A stretch of DNA of 64,000 bases from Bryoerythrophyllum caledonicum (GCA_963971425.1 OZ020514.1:23967406-24031405), one strand, 5' to 3'; counted from the stretch's first letter, positions 25,066-34,887 are shown. Numbers and translations: made by a program. The notes: a model not told the origin generated them from the sequence alone.

Positions 25066-26603
25066 CTTGCCATCCTAATCGGATGATCAATAGAACAATC
25101 TAATATCTTTGCTCTGTTTCGTGTTTTTGCAGATCTTAGAGGAACATGATGGTGTCTCAGCTGCAGCACTTCTTCCAGCCAAAGCCTGTCGACGTTGACG
25201 ATGACGATGGAGACGACAACAACCACTTGGATTGCTGGGAGCTGAAGGACCTATCGATGACACTGAAGTGGACGCTTCTGTGGGCGACCTATACGGATCA
25301 TTTAGTGTTTGGTTAGACCTTCGTTGGTTCTATCGTCGATCCCCAGCACATCGACTTCAAGACCAAAATTACTAATGTAGTCCACGAAGATAACGATCAC
25401 GTTAAGTTGTCGTGTGAGACGACCACTCAGTCCTTAGATCCGTATTTCTTTACTATTATAGTGAACAATAGTTCATCTCCCTTCTGTATCTAGGATTTAG
25501 TCGATTCTCTTAGGTCTTCCAAATTTGAGGAAATAGTGACTCAGGTCGAGCATGAGATCTCTCTTAAGAAATGGCAGACTAATAGCGGACAGCCGCTGAA
25601 AGCAAAGGCTACAGCTAATAAACTGCGCGTCATTCTATCTTGAATGAGTACCTTTGCCGCTCTAGATAAGGCCAAAAATATCGCAGTAAGACGCCCAATA
25701 GAACTTTCAACGGTTTTGGGGGCCGTGACCGGTAGCCAGGACATGAGTCAAGCGTCGGTACCGGTTAGAACTCCACATGCGAGAACAAGCCGAAGCACCC
25801 TGCGCAACACGCTGTCTGCTTCCCCCGCCAAGAAGTGCTCAGCTGCCAAGAAGCCGGAGACCTCTTCAAGAAAGAAGTCGAAGCTCGTATCAGAGGAGGA
25901 GTTAGCCAATTCGATGGCCTCTGCACTCTCGGAGCTCCCTAAGGCTCTCGAATACGGAGCGACAATCCACTACAACAACGTCCAACAGATTTACCAAAAA
26001 TTCTGGACGGAGTGTCAGAGCTGCTTCTTCAAAGGCGACAGAGAGATGAAGATCGAGCTTGACGTGATGAGGTTGCATAATGCACCGTCGGAGTGGACGA
26101 TCCGTGCGTTTGAACCTCGGGGCATGGAGGAATTGAAGCATTACAACCTCCAAATGCCCGACAAGACGTAGAAGCAGACTCTCTGCGTCATGCCGAAGCT
26201 CGATGCTATGCCGACGACTGTTGAGGAGCTCAGCAACTGCGACTTCTACATCATCAACGGCCAGCACAACGTTGCTGCTTCAAAAGAGATGATTAACGGC
26301 AACGTCCCAGAGGTGATGAGAAGGCACTTCTGAACATGGCAATGTTACATTGTCTGGACGCAGGATCCGGAGAAGCTGAAGAAGATTTCCGCGTATTATA
26401 ATCGCGTGAATCACTTGGTCCAGTTCAAGCCGACCTGGGCAACGAATATCCTCGGCTCCCGTGCTTTGTTGATCCAAGCTGGGAGACCAATGCCAAAGCA
26501 CTCCGCCACAAGCGTTCGCGGGTCTCACAAGTCAGGTCGGAGAACGGTAGCGGAGATTGCAAATGACAAGAGGTTTGAGGTAATATATCTTAACCAAGGT
26601 CAT

Positions 26604-26728
26604 GCACTTTAGCTCGACTCGAGCTAAAGTGCAAATTTTCTCTATATCTGTTCAGCCATATGTACAGATAAAAAATCGCCATTGTCTGCTCATGGGTTGC
26701 AAGTTAGCTCGAGTCGAGCTAACTTGCA
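26604..26728. repeat. Two perfect palindromes in intron 3 of the cargo gene
   Basis: 26,604-26,632 is a perfect 29-bp palindrome with GCAC/GTGC outer arms. 26,698-26,728 is a perfect 31-bp palindrome whose outer arms are different (TGCAAG/CTTGCA) yet fully paired. The intron runs 26,580-26,806. Confidence 0.9.
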
Positions 26729-27884
26729 GTATTTGGACCCTACTGGACTTTTTTATATTCCTGCTTTAAATGTAAACTCAAACAACCCTTTTTATGTTCT
26801 ACACAGCCATTTCTTAACGCGGTTCGTGAGCGCTTCGCAATGATCGACGTTGCGAAGAGCCAGGCGGCGCTCAAGAAAGCCGGGAAGGCGAAATTACGAA
26901 CGAGGTGAAGTCATCACCGCAAAAGATGAGACCTTCAAGCTGTGGTCGGACGCCATCTCTTCTGCGGCGCATGGCGACCTCATCAACGTAGATTCGACTT
27001 CGACGCCCTTGGCAAAGTTCAAGGACGCGAAGTCTTGGGTACCTGAGAAGGATGGGGTCCTGACGCGCGAGTTCTTCAAGTTCCTTGGCAACATGACCAA
27101 AGCCGATCACGCGAAAATGTGCAAGCACATTCTCAATCGATCAGGGCCATCTCGGAAACTGCCCTATCCTAAGGTGGTTATCAAGCTGCCGAATTCTGCG
27201 CTGGAGGATTGCTATACAGCCCGGGACTGGGTGGATCGGAGGAAGAAGAAGGAGGTCACTCGGATAGAGCTTCAACTGATCAGGCCAGAGCTAGCCTTCT
27301 TCAGCAGCACTGGAGCATACAGACGTTCAAACTGGCGGACGTTCAAGAAAAACTACAACGTCAGCAAGGCCTCAAAGCGTGCCCTCTTGGATTGGCGTCC
27401 ACCGGATTCATACTACAAGGATTCGAGGTAGACGCAGTTTCACCCTCCCCTCACCGATCTTCCAGCCTGGCTCTTCATTTGCGGCAACGAGCAGTCACAC
27501 CTTCAAGTGACAACGTTTGCTGAGGGCCCGTCCTTGTGCCATGCATACGATGTGCTGCAGTCGAAGTATCTTCCCTCCGAGAACGAGCCCCTGGGAGGAT
27601 ACGCGCCAAAGACCAACAACGCTCTCGACCCGGTTCGGCTCCACTCCTCTTCAAGAAGGAGCTTACGGTGATCCCGGCCGTAAAGAAGATCTACGCAGCA
27701 CCAAAGCATGTGTTGTACACGAAGCTGCGGAAGTACAACGAGTTGGCGTACTCCATGAATTTGAACGAACTGAGGATGGAGTTCTTCATGAAGGTCCTGG
27801 AGCTGTTCTGCAAGAGGGGGGATTCTATTGTCCAGCTGTTTGGCGGGACGAAATTACTCACTGAGAGTGTGGTAAGCATCCCTG

Positions 27885-28125
27885 CAGTTTAGCTCGAGTC
27901 GAGCTAAACTGTTGATACCCTTTCTGACTCGTGCATAGTTTCAATGAGGTCATGTTGATGTTGTTGCGTGACACTTTAGCTCGAGTCGAGCTGAAGTGTC
28001 AGCTCTTACTTGTATGATTTTCTAGAAGTCATTTACTGCGTTCGTATCCTTTGAAGTTGTAATAGCTGAGTTTTCGTACCAGCAATTGTTTGTATTAAGT
28101 TTAGCTCGACTCGACCTAAATTGAA
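27885..28125. repeat. Three palindromes in intron 4 of the cargo gene
   Basis: 27,885-27,911 (27 bp, perfect, CAG/CTG arms), 27,970-28,000 (31 bp, one mismatch that would be a G-U pair in RNA) and a decayed copy near 28,097-28,123. The intron runs 27,872-28,150. Confidence 0.85.
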
Positions 28126-29206
28126 TCTTATTCAATGCATTGGTGTGCAGATGCTGGACCTGGAGGCATTCTGCATTTCCCACGACACCGATGAGCAGGA
28201 CCTCGACGACGCCTTTGAGGTCGCCTTGACGTTGGATCGGGCCGATTTCGATATTTCTGCGTATCACGTCAACGCGGAGATCTTCCCCGAGCTTGGAGAG
28301 GCCGTTGGAAAGGGGAAAGGGAAAGCCATTGTTGACCTCGGCGATGAGGAGGAAGATGCGGAGCCGAGTGCTGTGGTTGCGTGCCCGATCTCGAGCACCG
28401 TCACTCCGGATAATGAGTCCCAGGACGATTTCGTTGACGCTACTCCAACTGAGTTTCAGAGTGCCTCTCAATCTGAAGCAAGAGACACAATCGCTTCCTC
28501 GCGACAACGACTCGACTTCCCGGAGTTGGATTCGTTGCAGATTTCCGACAGGCCTCATTCAGCTCCCACCTTGGGCGCTCCAACCGCTCGTCCCACGGCC
28601 AAGAAGAGGAAGGTCGCCAGCGCGAGCGGACGCTCTCTGTTGGCTATCGCGAGGAGCACTCAGGATGACAACATGTTGATCTCCCTTGAGAAGAAGCTCG
28701 AAGAAAAGGCCACCCAGATGAGGTTGATGGAGCAGCGGCTGGCGGAGCGCGACGAGGAGCTCAGGGATCTGCAACGGAGGCGTGACGATGAAATGAAGAG
28801 GGACCAAGATCAGAGGCATGCCGAGATGATGCTCATGATGCAGAGATTCATGTCGGCTAATTTGCCTGCTGCCGCCACAACACCGCCCGTAGTTAATGTT
28901 GCGATCCCCCAAACTCCCGCCTCACGGGACGGCGGGTCTGGGAGTCCATCTCCCGATTTGCAGCTGCCATCTCCGTCGGGTACCTCCCCCGTCTCCAGTG
29001 GGGCTCAATTGCTTCATGTTCTCCCATCCTCGTCGGCCCGCCCCTCCTCCCCTCCACATTCGCCCGATCGGGACGAATCTATCGCAAATGTCCCAGGTCG
29101 TCGTCAAGTTAGTGTAACGTAGTTGCGAGTGTATAGAGGCAGAACATTTTGTAAATATCCAATTTTGTACTCCAGTATTTTTTTGTTAATATTATAGTGC
29201 ACGTCG

Positions 29207-29237
29207 AGCACTTCAGCTCGACTCGAGCTAAACTGCT
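29207..29237. repeat. Palindrome in intron 5 of the cargo gene
   Basis: A 31-bp copy with two mismatches (AGCACTTCAGCTCGA, central C, TCGAGCTAAACTGCT) between the coiled-coil exon and the next exon. A weaker relative lies just after the gene at about 30,553-30,582. Confidence 0.75.
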
Positions 29238-29730
29238 TGACATCTGACGACTCTGACTTATATCCGTGTCCTCTGTGCGCATCCGCTGATAGGGTGAAGT
29301 TGTTGAATTTTTTCAGATCTAAGTTTCGGTGATGACGCGATTGCTCAACCAGTCATAGAAGAGGTCGTCCAAACTGCAGTCCCAGTCATAGAAGAGGTCG
29401 TCCAAGTTTCAGCCGTGCTCGCAGACGAGATCAATCATGATTCTGTTGTCCTGGAGCCACCTCTTCTTGTCCCAGAACTGCGCCCCCAATCGGATGTCGG
29501 GCACTCCGGGCCCCTTGATAGCATGCAGGGTTCGTTGGGATCGATGGGTGCCCGAGACGAAATGCTGCAGGACGATGAAGTTCTCGAGGTATTCTTCTAA
29601 CTCTTTTCAACTCCACTCTTTCCCCATCACTCCTCCTTCCATTTACCTCTTTCGTTCTACGTATTGTTGATTCGTCGTTGTTAATGAATCTGTAGTAATA
29701 TTGTTCGTTCTCCTGACGTTTCCAAACCAG

Positions 29731-30525
29731 GTCGGCGAGGCATCAATAAGTGGTGCCACTAATCTAGAAGAAATACCTAGAGTCCAATCAGATATCGAGG
29801 GCAGGTGGTTGAATATTGTGCTGGACCTCAATGGGATTCTATGAACGTGTGAGCCGTCGTGGCAGGCCAGAGGATCCAGGAACTCTATCCCGTCCATCCA
29901 CTCGGCTTCGCTGCCGGCCGAAGTAGGCCCTAAAGTAGTTCGAGTGCGCTCTGGTTGTGCTGAATTCCTTACGCAGTTGTCTAAGATTGCCACCATCACG
30001 ATCTGGAGTTTGATGATGGAATCTACAACGCGCCAGATATGTAATTATTTTTTTCAGCATAGTTCTTCGTACCCTCTCAGGGTCTTTGGTCAGGAGAGTT
30101 GCGATAGGATTCCCAAGCGTAGACTCACTAGCAGAACAATCTACATGAAGGAATCTGGCACTCAGAAGGACATCTTCTTGAAGACCTTATCGAGCCATCT
30201 CTTCAATAGGTTGGGTCGTGAGTATACTCCGGCAAATATGCTTGTCATTGACGACAGCCCGATTAAGCACATGCTCAATTTGCCGGAGAATGTCCTTCTT
30301 CATCCATCATGGTCGCACAAACATGTTGGCGCGACAGACGATTCTGTATTGTTGGAGGAATTGCTGCCATATCTCTCTGACCTTCATCAGTTTTTGCGTG
30401 GCCTAGTACAATACCGGGCCAAACATCCCTTTGGTCGGGAGATGTTTTATAATGATCAGAAGACGTGTGGTGAGTCTGCGAGTATCTGGAACGCAATCCA
30501 AGCGTCTCAGAATCTCCGCTCTTAA
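29731..30525 (+). pseudogene. FCP1/HAD phosphatase-like domain, last exon of the cargo gene
   Basis: The exon begins after an acceptor at 29,730. It encodes LNIVLDLNGIL (HAD motif I, with the first Asp present but the usual second Asp replaced by Asn, as in many plant FCP1-like proteins). A TGA at 29,842-29,844 follows at once. Then come VRVRSGCAEFLTQLSKIATI, TIWSLMMESTTRQI, MLVIDDSPIKHM (motif with the paired Asp) and LRGLVQYRAKHPFG. This order is characteristic of NLI-interacting-factor/FCP1 domains. The stop codon (TAA) is at the same place as TGA in element B, which suggests the true C-terminus. Apart from the single TGA the exon is open. Such domains dephosphorylate proteins such as the RNA polymerase II tail; activity here is doubtful. 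Confidence 0.75.
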
Positions 30526-30903
30526 TGCCGTTGGGAACGCTTAGATGCCTTTTACACTTTAGGTCGGATAGAGCTAAACTGTATCGATTGACTACAGCTT
30601 CGATTTTGTAAATTTTGTTGGACCATTTTTTGTGTATATTTTTTTATAAATGAAACTGAGATGTTTCACCGCTTTGTTGTTGTGGGGATTAGATACCTAC
30701 TGGTGATGGAATGCCGTGCTATTTTGAATGATTGGAATTTTCATCTATTGTTCTAAGGTATGTGAGTGTCGTAGTGGTTGAAATTTCTACAGGACTGTGA
30801 CTGTGGGGCGTCCGTGGATTCCTTCCTAGGCCCAGAGGAGTTCGCCCTTTCTCTTTGGAGTAAAGGGCTTTTGTTGCACTCTGCTGCAACCGCGCAATCA
30901 ACC

Positions 30904-31640
30904 ATGGATTATTCGACCATGGCAGTGGATGACGGAGTTGTTGAAAGCCCTATTGCGCGGGAGCCAATTCATGAAAGGAACAACTCACCTTCGCCGCAGT
31001 GGCCTCGTTTAGTTCCTGGGTCCCCGCCTTTAAATCCGGATAATTGTACTCCAGCAAAGCATATTCTCTACGATAGTTTAAGGGATGGTACTTCCCAACG
31101 CTCGCTTGCGGTGCGTGTTATGATGACCTCCAATTTATTGCACTATTGAGATGTTTTGGCCTAGACAATTTTGGTTTGTTGTTGAGCTACGTTGCACTAA
31201 TGTAGTTTTGGTTCATTTGAGCTTTTTTTTTGTTGGAGGTTAAATGTGCTCTGTGGATCTTTCCTTCTGCATTTTAGCTCCATTCGACCTAATGTGCGCT
31301 AGGATGGATCTCAATGATTAAATTTTCATGTGTGTTGTGTAGGAGTATTCGACCTAAAGTGTATTTCTTTGGATTGTGTGTGGGGCCTATTGTGTAGGAA
31401 CCATCCAGTAAATGTCTCCGTCCCCGAACTCTCTCAGGAAATGCTACTAGAGGCAAATGCTCTCCTTCCTCCACCCGCCGGCACTCGCTGCCCAAATCAA
31501 ACAGTGACGAGGTGCGTAGGCGGGGTTTGCAGCGTCTTCTAGAGAGTCCATTAATGCAAGAGAATGGCGCAACATGGACAAGGCAACGTCAGAGGGCTTT
31601 TTTGAAGACGCGTATAGAGGCTTATGGTGGAACTCTGTAG
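30904..31640 (+). CDS. Small spliced protein of element A, unrecognised, intact
   Basis: Two exons join in phase: 30,904-31,110 (from ATG, MDYSTMAVDD) and 31,398-31,640 (ending TAG). They give 149 residues without a stop. The intron has GT at 31,111 and a TGTAG acceptor ending at 31,397. The open frame extends upstream to an acceptor at 30,792, and that part is also conserved with element B (VDS.L and ALSL.SK), so a further 5' exon is likely and the start is uncertain. The C-terminus is basic (LLESPLMQENGATWTRQRQR) and conserved in B at 49,179-50,096. I do not recognise a domain. It lies just downstream of the FCP1-like exon and is the only protein gene in the element that appears unbroken. 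Confidence 0.5.
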
Positions 31641-31901
31641 ACCATTTGATTAGTGATAGGACGATTGTGTTTTGCCTCGGGGTGAATGAGTGTTGTTTGT
31701 GATTTTTTTCATGAAGTTTTAAATAAAGCTTGGAAAATGGTACATGCTTCTTTTATCGTTACCATTTTTTGGGACATTTGGCTAATTTGGTCCATCCATG
31801 TAATGAAATATAGTATTGTTGGTGCATTGTCGATATGCTTTGCACCTACAATTGTCTATATATATTGATACTTTAAAGATCATATATCTTCAAAATCATG
31901 G

Positions 31902-31930
31902 AAATCTCCCATTATAACGAATATGGTGTT
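31902..31930 (-). repeat. Right terminal inverted repeat of element A
   Basis: AAATCTCCCATTATAACGAA followed by TATGGTGTT, the inverted partner of the left end, and followed by the TTTT target duplication. Confidence 0.9.
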
Positions 31931-31934
31931 TTTT

Positions 31935-34848
31935 GCTTTTCTTCTTTGCTTCCTCTGCCTCCATAACTTCAGCGGCAATCTCACTTCAAGTCTTTTGTTT
32001 TGCTCGATATTTAGCATCAATCAGAGATAGAAGAGGTAGAGGTGGCGCCATCATCACTGCCCTGGACAACTCTATATGTTTTGATGCCTCAGTTTTGAAT
32101 TCTAACTCAACATCCTCTACTCTCAATTTTTTGAGGCGCTCTAATACTGCAGCTTCTTGCCTCAACTTCCAAAGTCTTTCAAACTCTGCAGCTTCTTCTC
32201 TTAACTTCTGTATACGTTCTTCAAGCTTCATTTCTACAGTACCATTCATGGACGGTTCCCCAAGGTCAAACCTCGATAGCCTCTACGACAGTAATTGTTA
32301 TCCCATCATTGCCAACACCCACATTTGTCTTGTTGCCAACATCCACCTTTGTTTTGTCGGGGGAGTCTACTTCGTCTATAGATGTAAGACCCGGATGTGA
32401 TTGTGTTTGCAATTGGTGCCTTGAAACTTGAATCATATGTTCATGACTTCCAACTACGCTATTATTTCCTAGGCTCTGTATTCCACAGCTCCCACTACAG
32501 CTAATCTCTAAACCAGCATTGTCCATGATGATTGTTTCATTTGCGCTTTGAGTCCATGTGCATACTGTGGATTGGGCCATTTGATATTGATAAATTTTTT
32601 CAGGATCTCTACTAATGTAAGACAAGGCAATTAGTTCTCTATGCCTCAAAAACTGACAATTGCATATAAATATATACAATGTACACATCATAGTAGACTC
32701 ACTTTAAACATTTTGTACAAATGATGTACACGGAACATACGTTAAATACCATATTAGTACAATTTATACTCTTCATACAAATTGTGTATATAAAACATAT
32801 GTAAACATTCAACTACCTCAAACAAGTAAAGAGCAGTAGGATAAAGAACATACCGATGTCTAGATGTGAGTTCAATATACTCAATGTCAAGTTGGCTAGG
32901 AGACTATGTTGTTTCTTCTCCAACTCTAAAGTTTCTACAAGTTGTCGAAGAGGTGTAGGCAGTTGTTCGAATCTGAAACTACAAAACCAAGACAAATGCA
33001 CTGATGTGCCACAACTTACATCTGCACATGTGCTAGCCACTCTAAACCAAAGAGCTGCGCACCATGGATGATATCAATGCCCACAAGTACTAACTACAAT
33101 GTTGTTTAAAGGGAAATGGTTGAAGCAAAGCGCACAAGGTTGCATCGATGTTGAGTTAGACTTCGATGTTGCCTTCGAATCAAATAGGGAGCAATGGGGA
33201 GTAGGTCTCATAGCAATACCAACTTCTCCTCTCTCCATATGAGTAGGAGCAACAAAGCATCAAATTGCCTCCTCAAATAAGTTTGCATAGCTAGAAGCTC
33301 TTCGTACCTTATATTACATCCCTTTAGCTCTAACACAACACCTTTCCTAATCCATCTTGGCGTCATTGAGCATCTCTCGGTACGCCTCTTCCTTCTTAGA
33401 AAGGTTTTGTTCATCTGCTCGAATTGTACATCATGCACACCATGTACATTGCGTACACAATGAATCTTTTGCATCTTGACAATTTTTTCCTCAATTCAGC
33501 GGAGGACCCCTTTTTCATGGGATACAGTATTCAACAAATCAGCTTTCTTTTGGTTGATAGAGATGTAGTCCACCGTCAGAACGTGAAGTTGGAATCCCAC
33601 TAACTTGATCAACTTAAACAGGTCTTTTAAATTCTTATCAATTTCTGGACTACACTATTGGACAGGAACCTCCTCTTCCTTCACTACGTTCAAAACTTTT
33701 GGAACTTCAAAAGTCCTAGCAGTAGGATCATGAAACAACTCATCAATCCCTTCAAGTACAAAGAGTTTATCCTCCGTTTTGCCTGTGAGTTGCTCTCAAG
33801 CCCTCAAAGATATCTTCACCTTCTTTAACCATTTTCTTCTTTGGCTTTTGTTACAGGCCGCAGCAAACTCCACCCAACTCACAAGTTTCTTCTTTTTCAA
33901 CTCCATGACAATCCCCCTAGCATATTGCTTAGCTATAACCTTGGACTTGGAACACCATATTCGTTATAATGGGAAAATTCCATAATTTTGGGAAAACATA
34001 GTTAAGGTCGAGTCGACTTAAATTGTATCCACAGATTGAGTACTTCACTGAAACTGGACAAAACAATCAATCGTTGAAATATTCAAATGGCCACAACTTA
34101 CTCAAATTTTGTTCAAATTCGGCATATGAGGTGTTTTGGAACATCTACAGAAAGATTAGATGTCAAATAACACCTCATATGCTCAATTTGGGCAAAATTT
34201 GAGTAAGTTATGGCCATTTAAATATTTTGACGATTGGTTGCTTTGTCCAATTTCAGTGAAGTACCCAATCTGTGGGTACAAGTTAGGTCGACTCGACCTA
34301 AACTGTCATTAAATTGGGAGATCGGAAATCTCCCAAAATAATGAATACGGTGTTTTGGGCAGATCTCTCAAATAAACCAAGGGAAAAACCTCATTAATGT
34401 CGGTTAAGACTTTCTGGTCCTTACAATCTCCGTAATGATAATCAACTTTCCCCTTCCTTTTCTTTGGTGGCCCAAAATCATCAGTTACCTCTTTGTCCTG
34501 GATGTCAACTAGAGGTCGCAACTTGTGTGGATTTTTTCCTTTCTTGGGGAGCCCACATTTTGTCTCAAAATCTTCTTCGGTGATGGCGCATGGAGGAAGA
34601 TGGCTCTTTAGAGACGTCAACTTCTCAACTTCCTTTTCCAAAGCACTCTTCTTCACCTTGTAATCAGTAAAGCCTTCTGCATGTGATCTAGCAAGCAGAG
34701 ATTCAAGGAGATCATCATCGTAGTCATAGTCACTTATACGTTCATCTTCTCTAGAGAAGGTCGTAGAAGGGTCATTTTCTCTGGAGAAGGTTCTGCTCTA
34801 AATCGACCAATCATCTGCTTCAAATTCGGACCCATATGCAAAATCCAT
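31935..34848 (-). pseudogene. Gene X: unrecognised multi-exon gene split by element A and a MITE
   Basis: From ATG at 34,846-34,848 (MDFAYGSEFEADDW) the minus strand reads an acidic start, ISDYDYDDDLLESLLARSHA, then KKSALEKEVEKL and GPPKKRKGKVDYHYGD. The frame enters the MITE at 34,354. If the MITE and one TTGG copy are removed, it continues as DLPKSKVIAKQYARGIVME. Later pieces are 33,208-33,474, 32,266-32,691 (SYISRDPEKIYQYQMAQS) and a coiled-coil-like 31,986-32,249 (EERIQKLREEAAEFERL), then EIAAEVMEAEEAKKKSK up to the element A boundary. The final codons are at 13,930-13,959. Introns probably lie around 32,700-33,150. Stops near 34,800 and at 31,986 show it is dead. I do not recognise the family; it may be a host gene or the gene of another element. 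Confidence 0.5.
33951..34354. mobile_element. 404-bp foldback MITE with element A termini
   Basis: Both ends match the element A inverted repeats (AACACCATATTCGTTATA and, at the right, AATGAATACGGTGTT). Flanks are TTGG at 33,947-33,950 and 34,355-34,358, a 4-bp target duplication. Nearly the whole element is one inverted repeat: about 190-bp arms (for example GGCCACAACTTACTCAAA against its complement near 34,190) with a short centre near 34,145-34,175. Each arm carries a variant of the element palindrome (TTAGGTCGA, C or G, TCGACCTAA) at about 34,003-34,025 and 34,283-34,303. Removing it restores the gene X reading frame. It is non-coding and would depend on a transposase acting on element A ends. 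Confidence 0.9.
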
Positions 34849-34887
34849 GGTTGAGGGTGCAATACAATGACAAAATTATTATAGATA

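Larger units (their letters stand above)
23997..30525 (+). pseudogene. Element A cargo gene: ParB-like / methyltransferase-like / coiled-coil / FCP1-like
   Basis: Proposed exons are 23,950-24,007 (ATG at 23,997), 25,133-26,579, 26,807-27,871, 28,151-29,111, 29,317-29,588 and 29,731-30,525. The introns have GT-AG ends, and most keep phase 0. From 25,133 to 26,579 the frame is free of shifts but has TAG at 25,137, 25,314, 25,491 and 26,169, and TGA at 25,641 and 26,331. Exon 3 holds FYIINGQHNVAASKEMI (about residues 373-389), a ParB/DGQHR-like signature. Exon 4 has frameshifts and ends with LELFCKRGDSIVQLFGGTKL, which resembles motif I of class-beta DNA methyltransferases; I see no clear DPPY motif. 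Exon 5 encodes an acidic region, a KKRK basic signal and an RLMEQRLAERDEELRDLQ-like coiled coil. The last exon is FCP1-like. Splitting into two genes at 29,122 is an alternative. Gene order is conserved in element B. Confidence 0.6.
13960..31930. mobile_element. Element A: 18-kb TIR DNA transposon with divergent gene arms
   Basis: Left end AACACCATATTCGTTATA at 13,960 and its reverse complement ending at 31,930 form inverted repeats of about 29 bp with one or two mismatches. Flanking TTTT at 13,956-13,959 and 31,931-31,934 is a 4-bp target duplication. Removing the element restores an open frame in gene X. Inside, a leftward gene (14,944-17,776) encodes a DUF7869-type protein. A rightward multi-exon gene (23,997-30,525) encodes ParB-like, methyltransferase-like and FCP1-like parts, and a small spliced gene follows at 30,904-31,640. 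Spacers and introns carry a palindrome family. A 404-bp MITE at 33,951 shares the termini. A related, older copy lies at 37.2-50.1 kb. I do not recognise this arrangement as a named superfamily. Confidence 0.85.

Noticed and set aside
25146..25190. PCNA-interacting (PIP) motif at SQLQHFFQPKP
   Set aside because: The spacing between Gln and the paired Phe does not fit the usual PIP pattern, and the segment is not conserved in element B.
28022..28558. A 178-codon minus-strand open frame
   Set aside because: It is the antisense of the GC-rich coiled-coil exon at 28,151-29,111, which has domain character and conservation with element B.
24111..29237. Regularly recurring palindromes as a CRISPR array
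   Set aside because: Copies are hundreds of bases apart, sit in introns of a eukaryotic gene, and have no uniform spacers.
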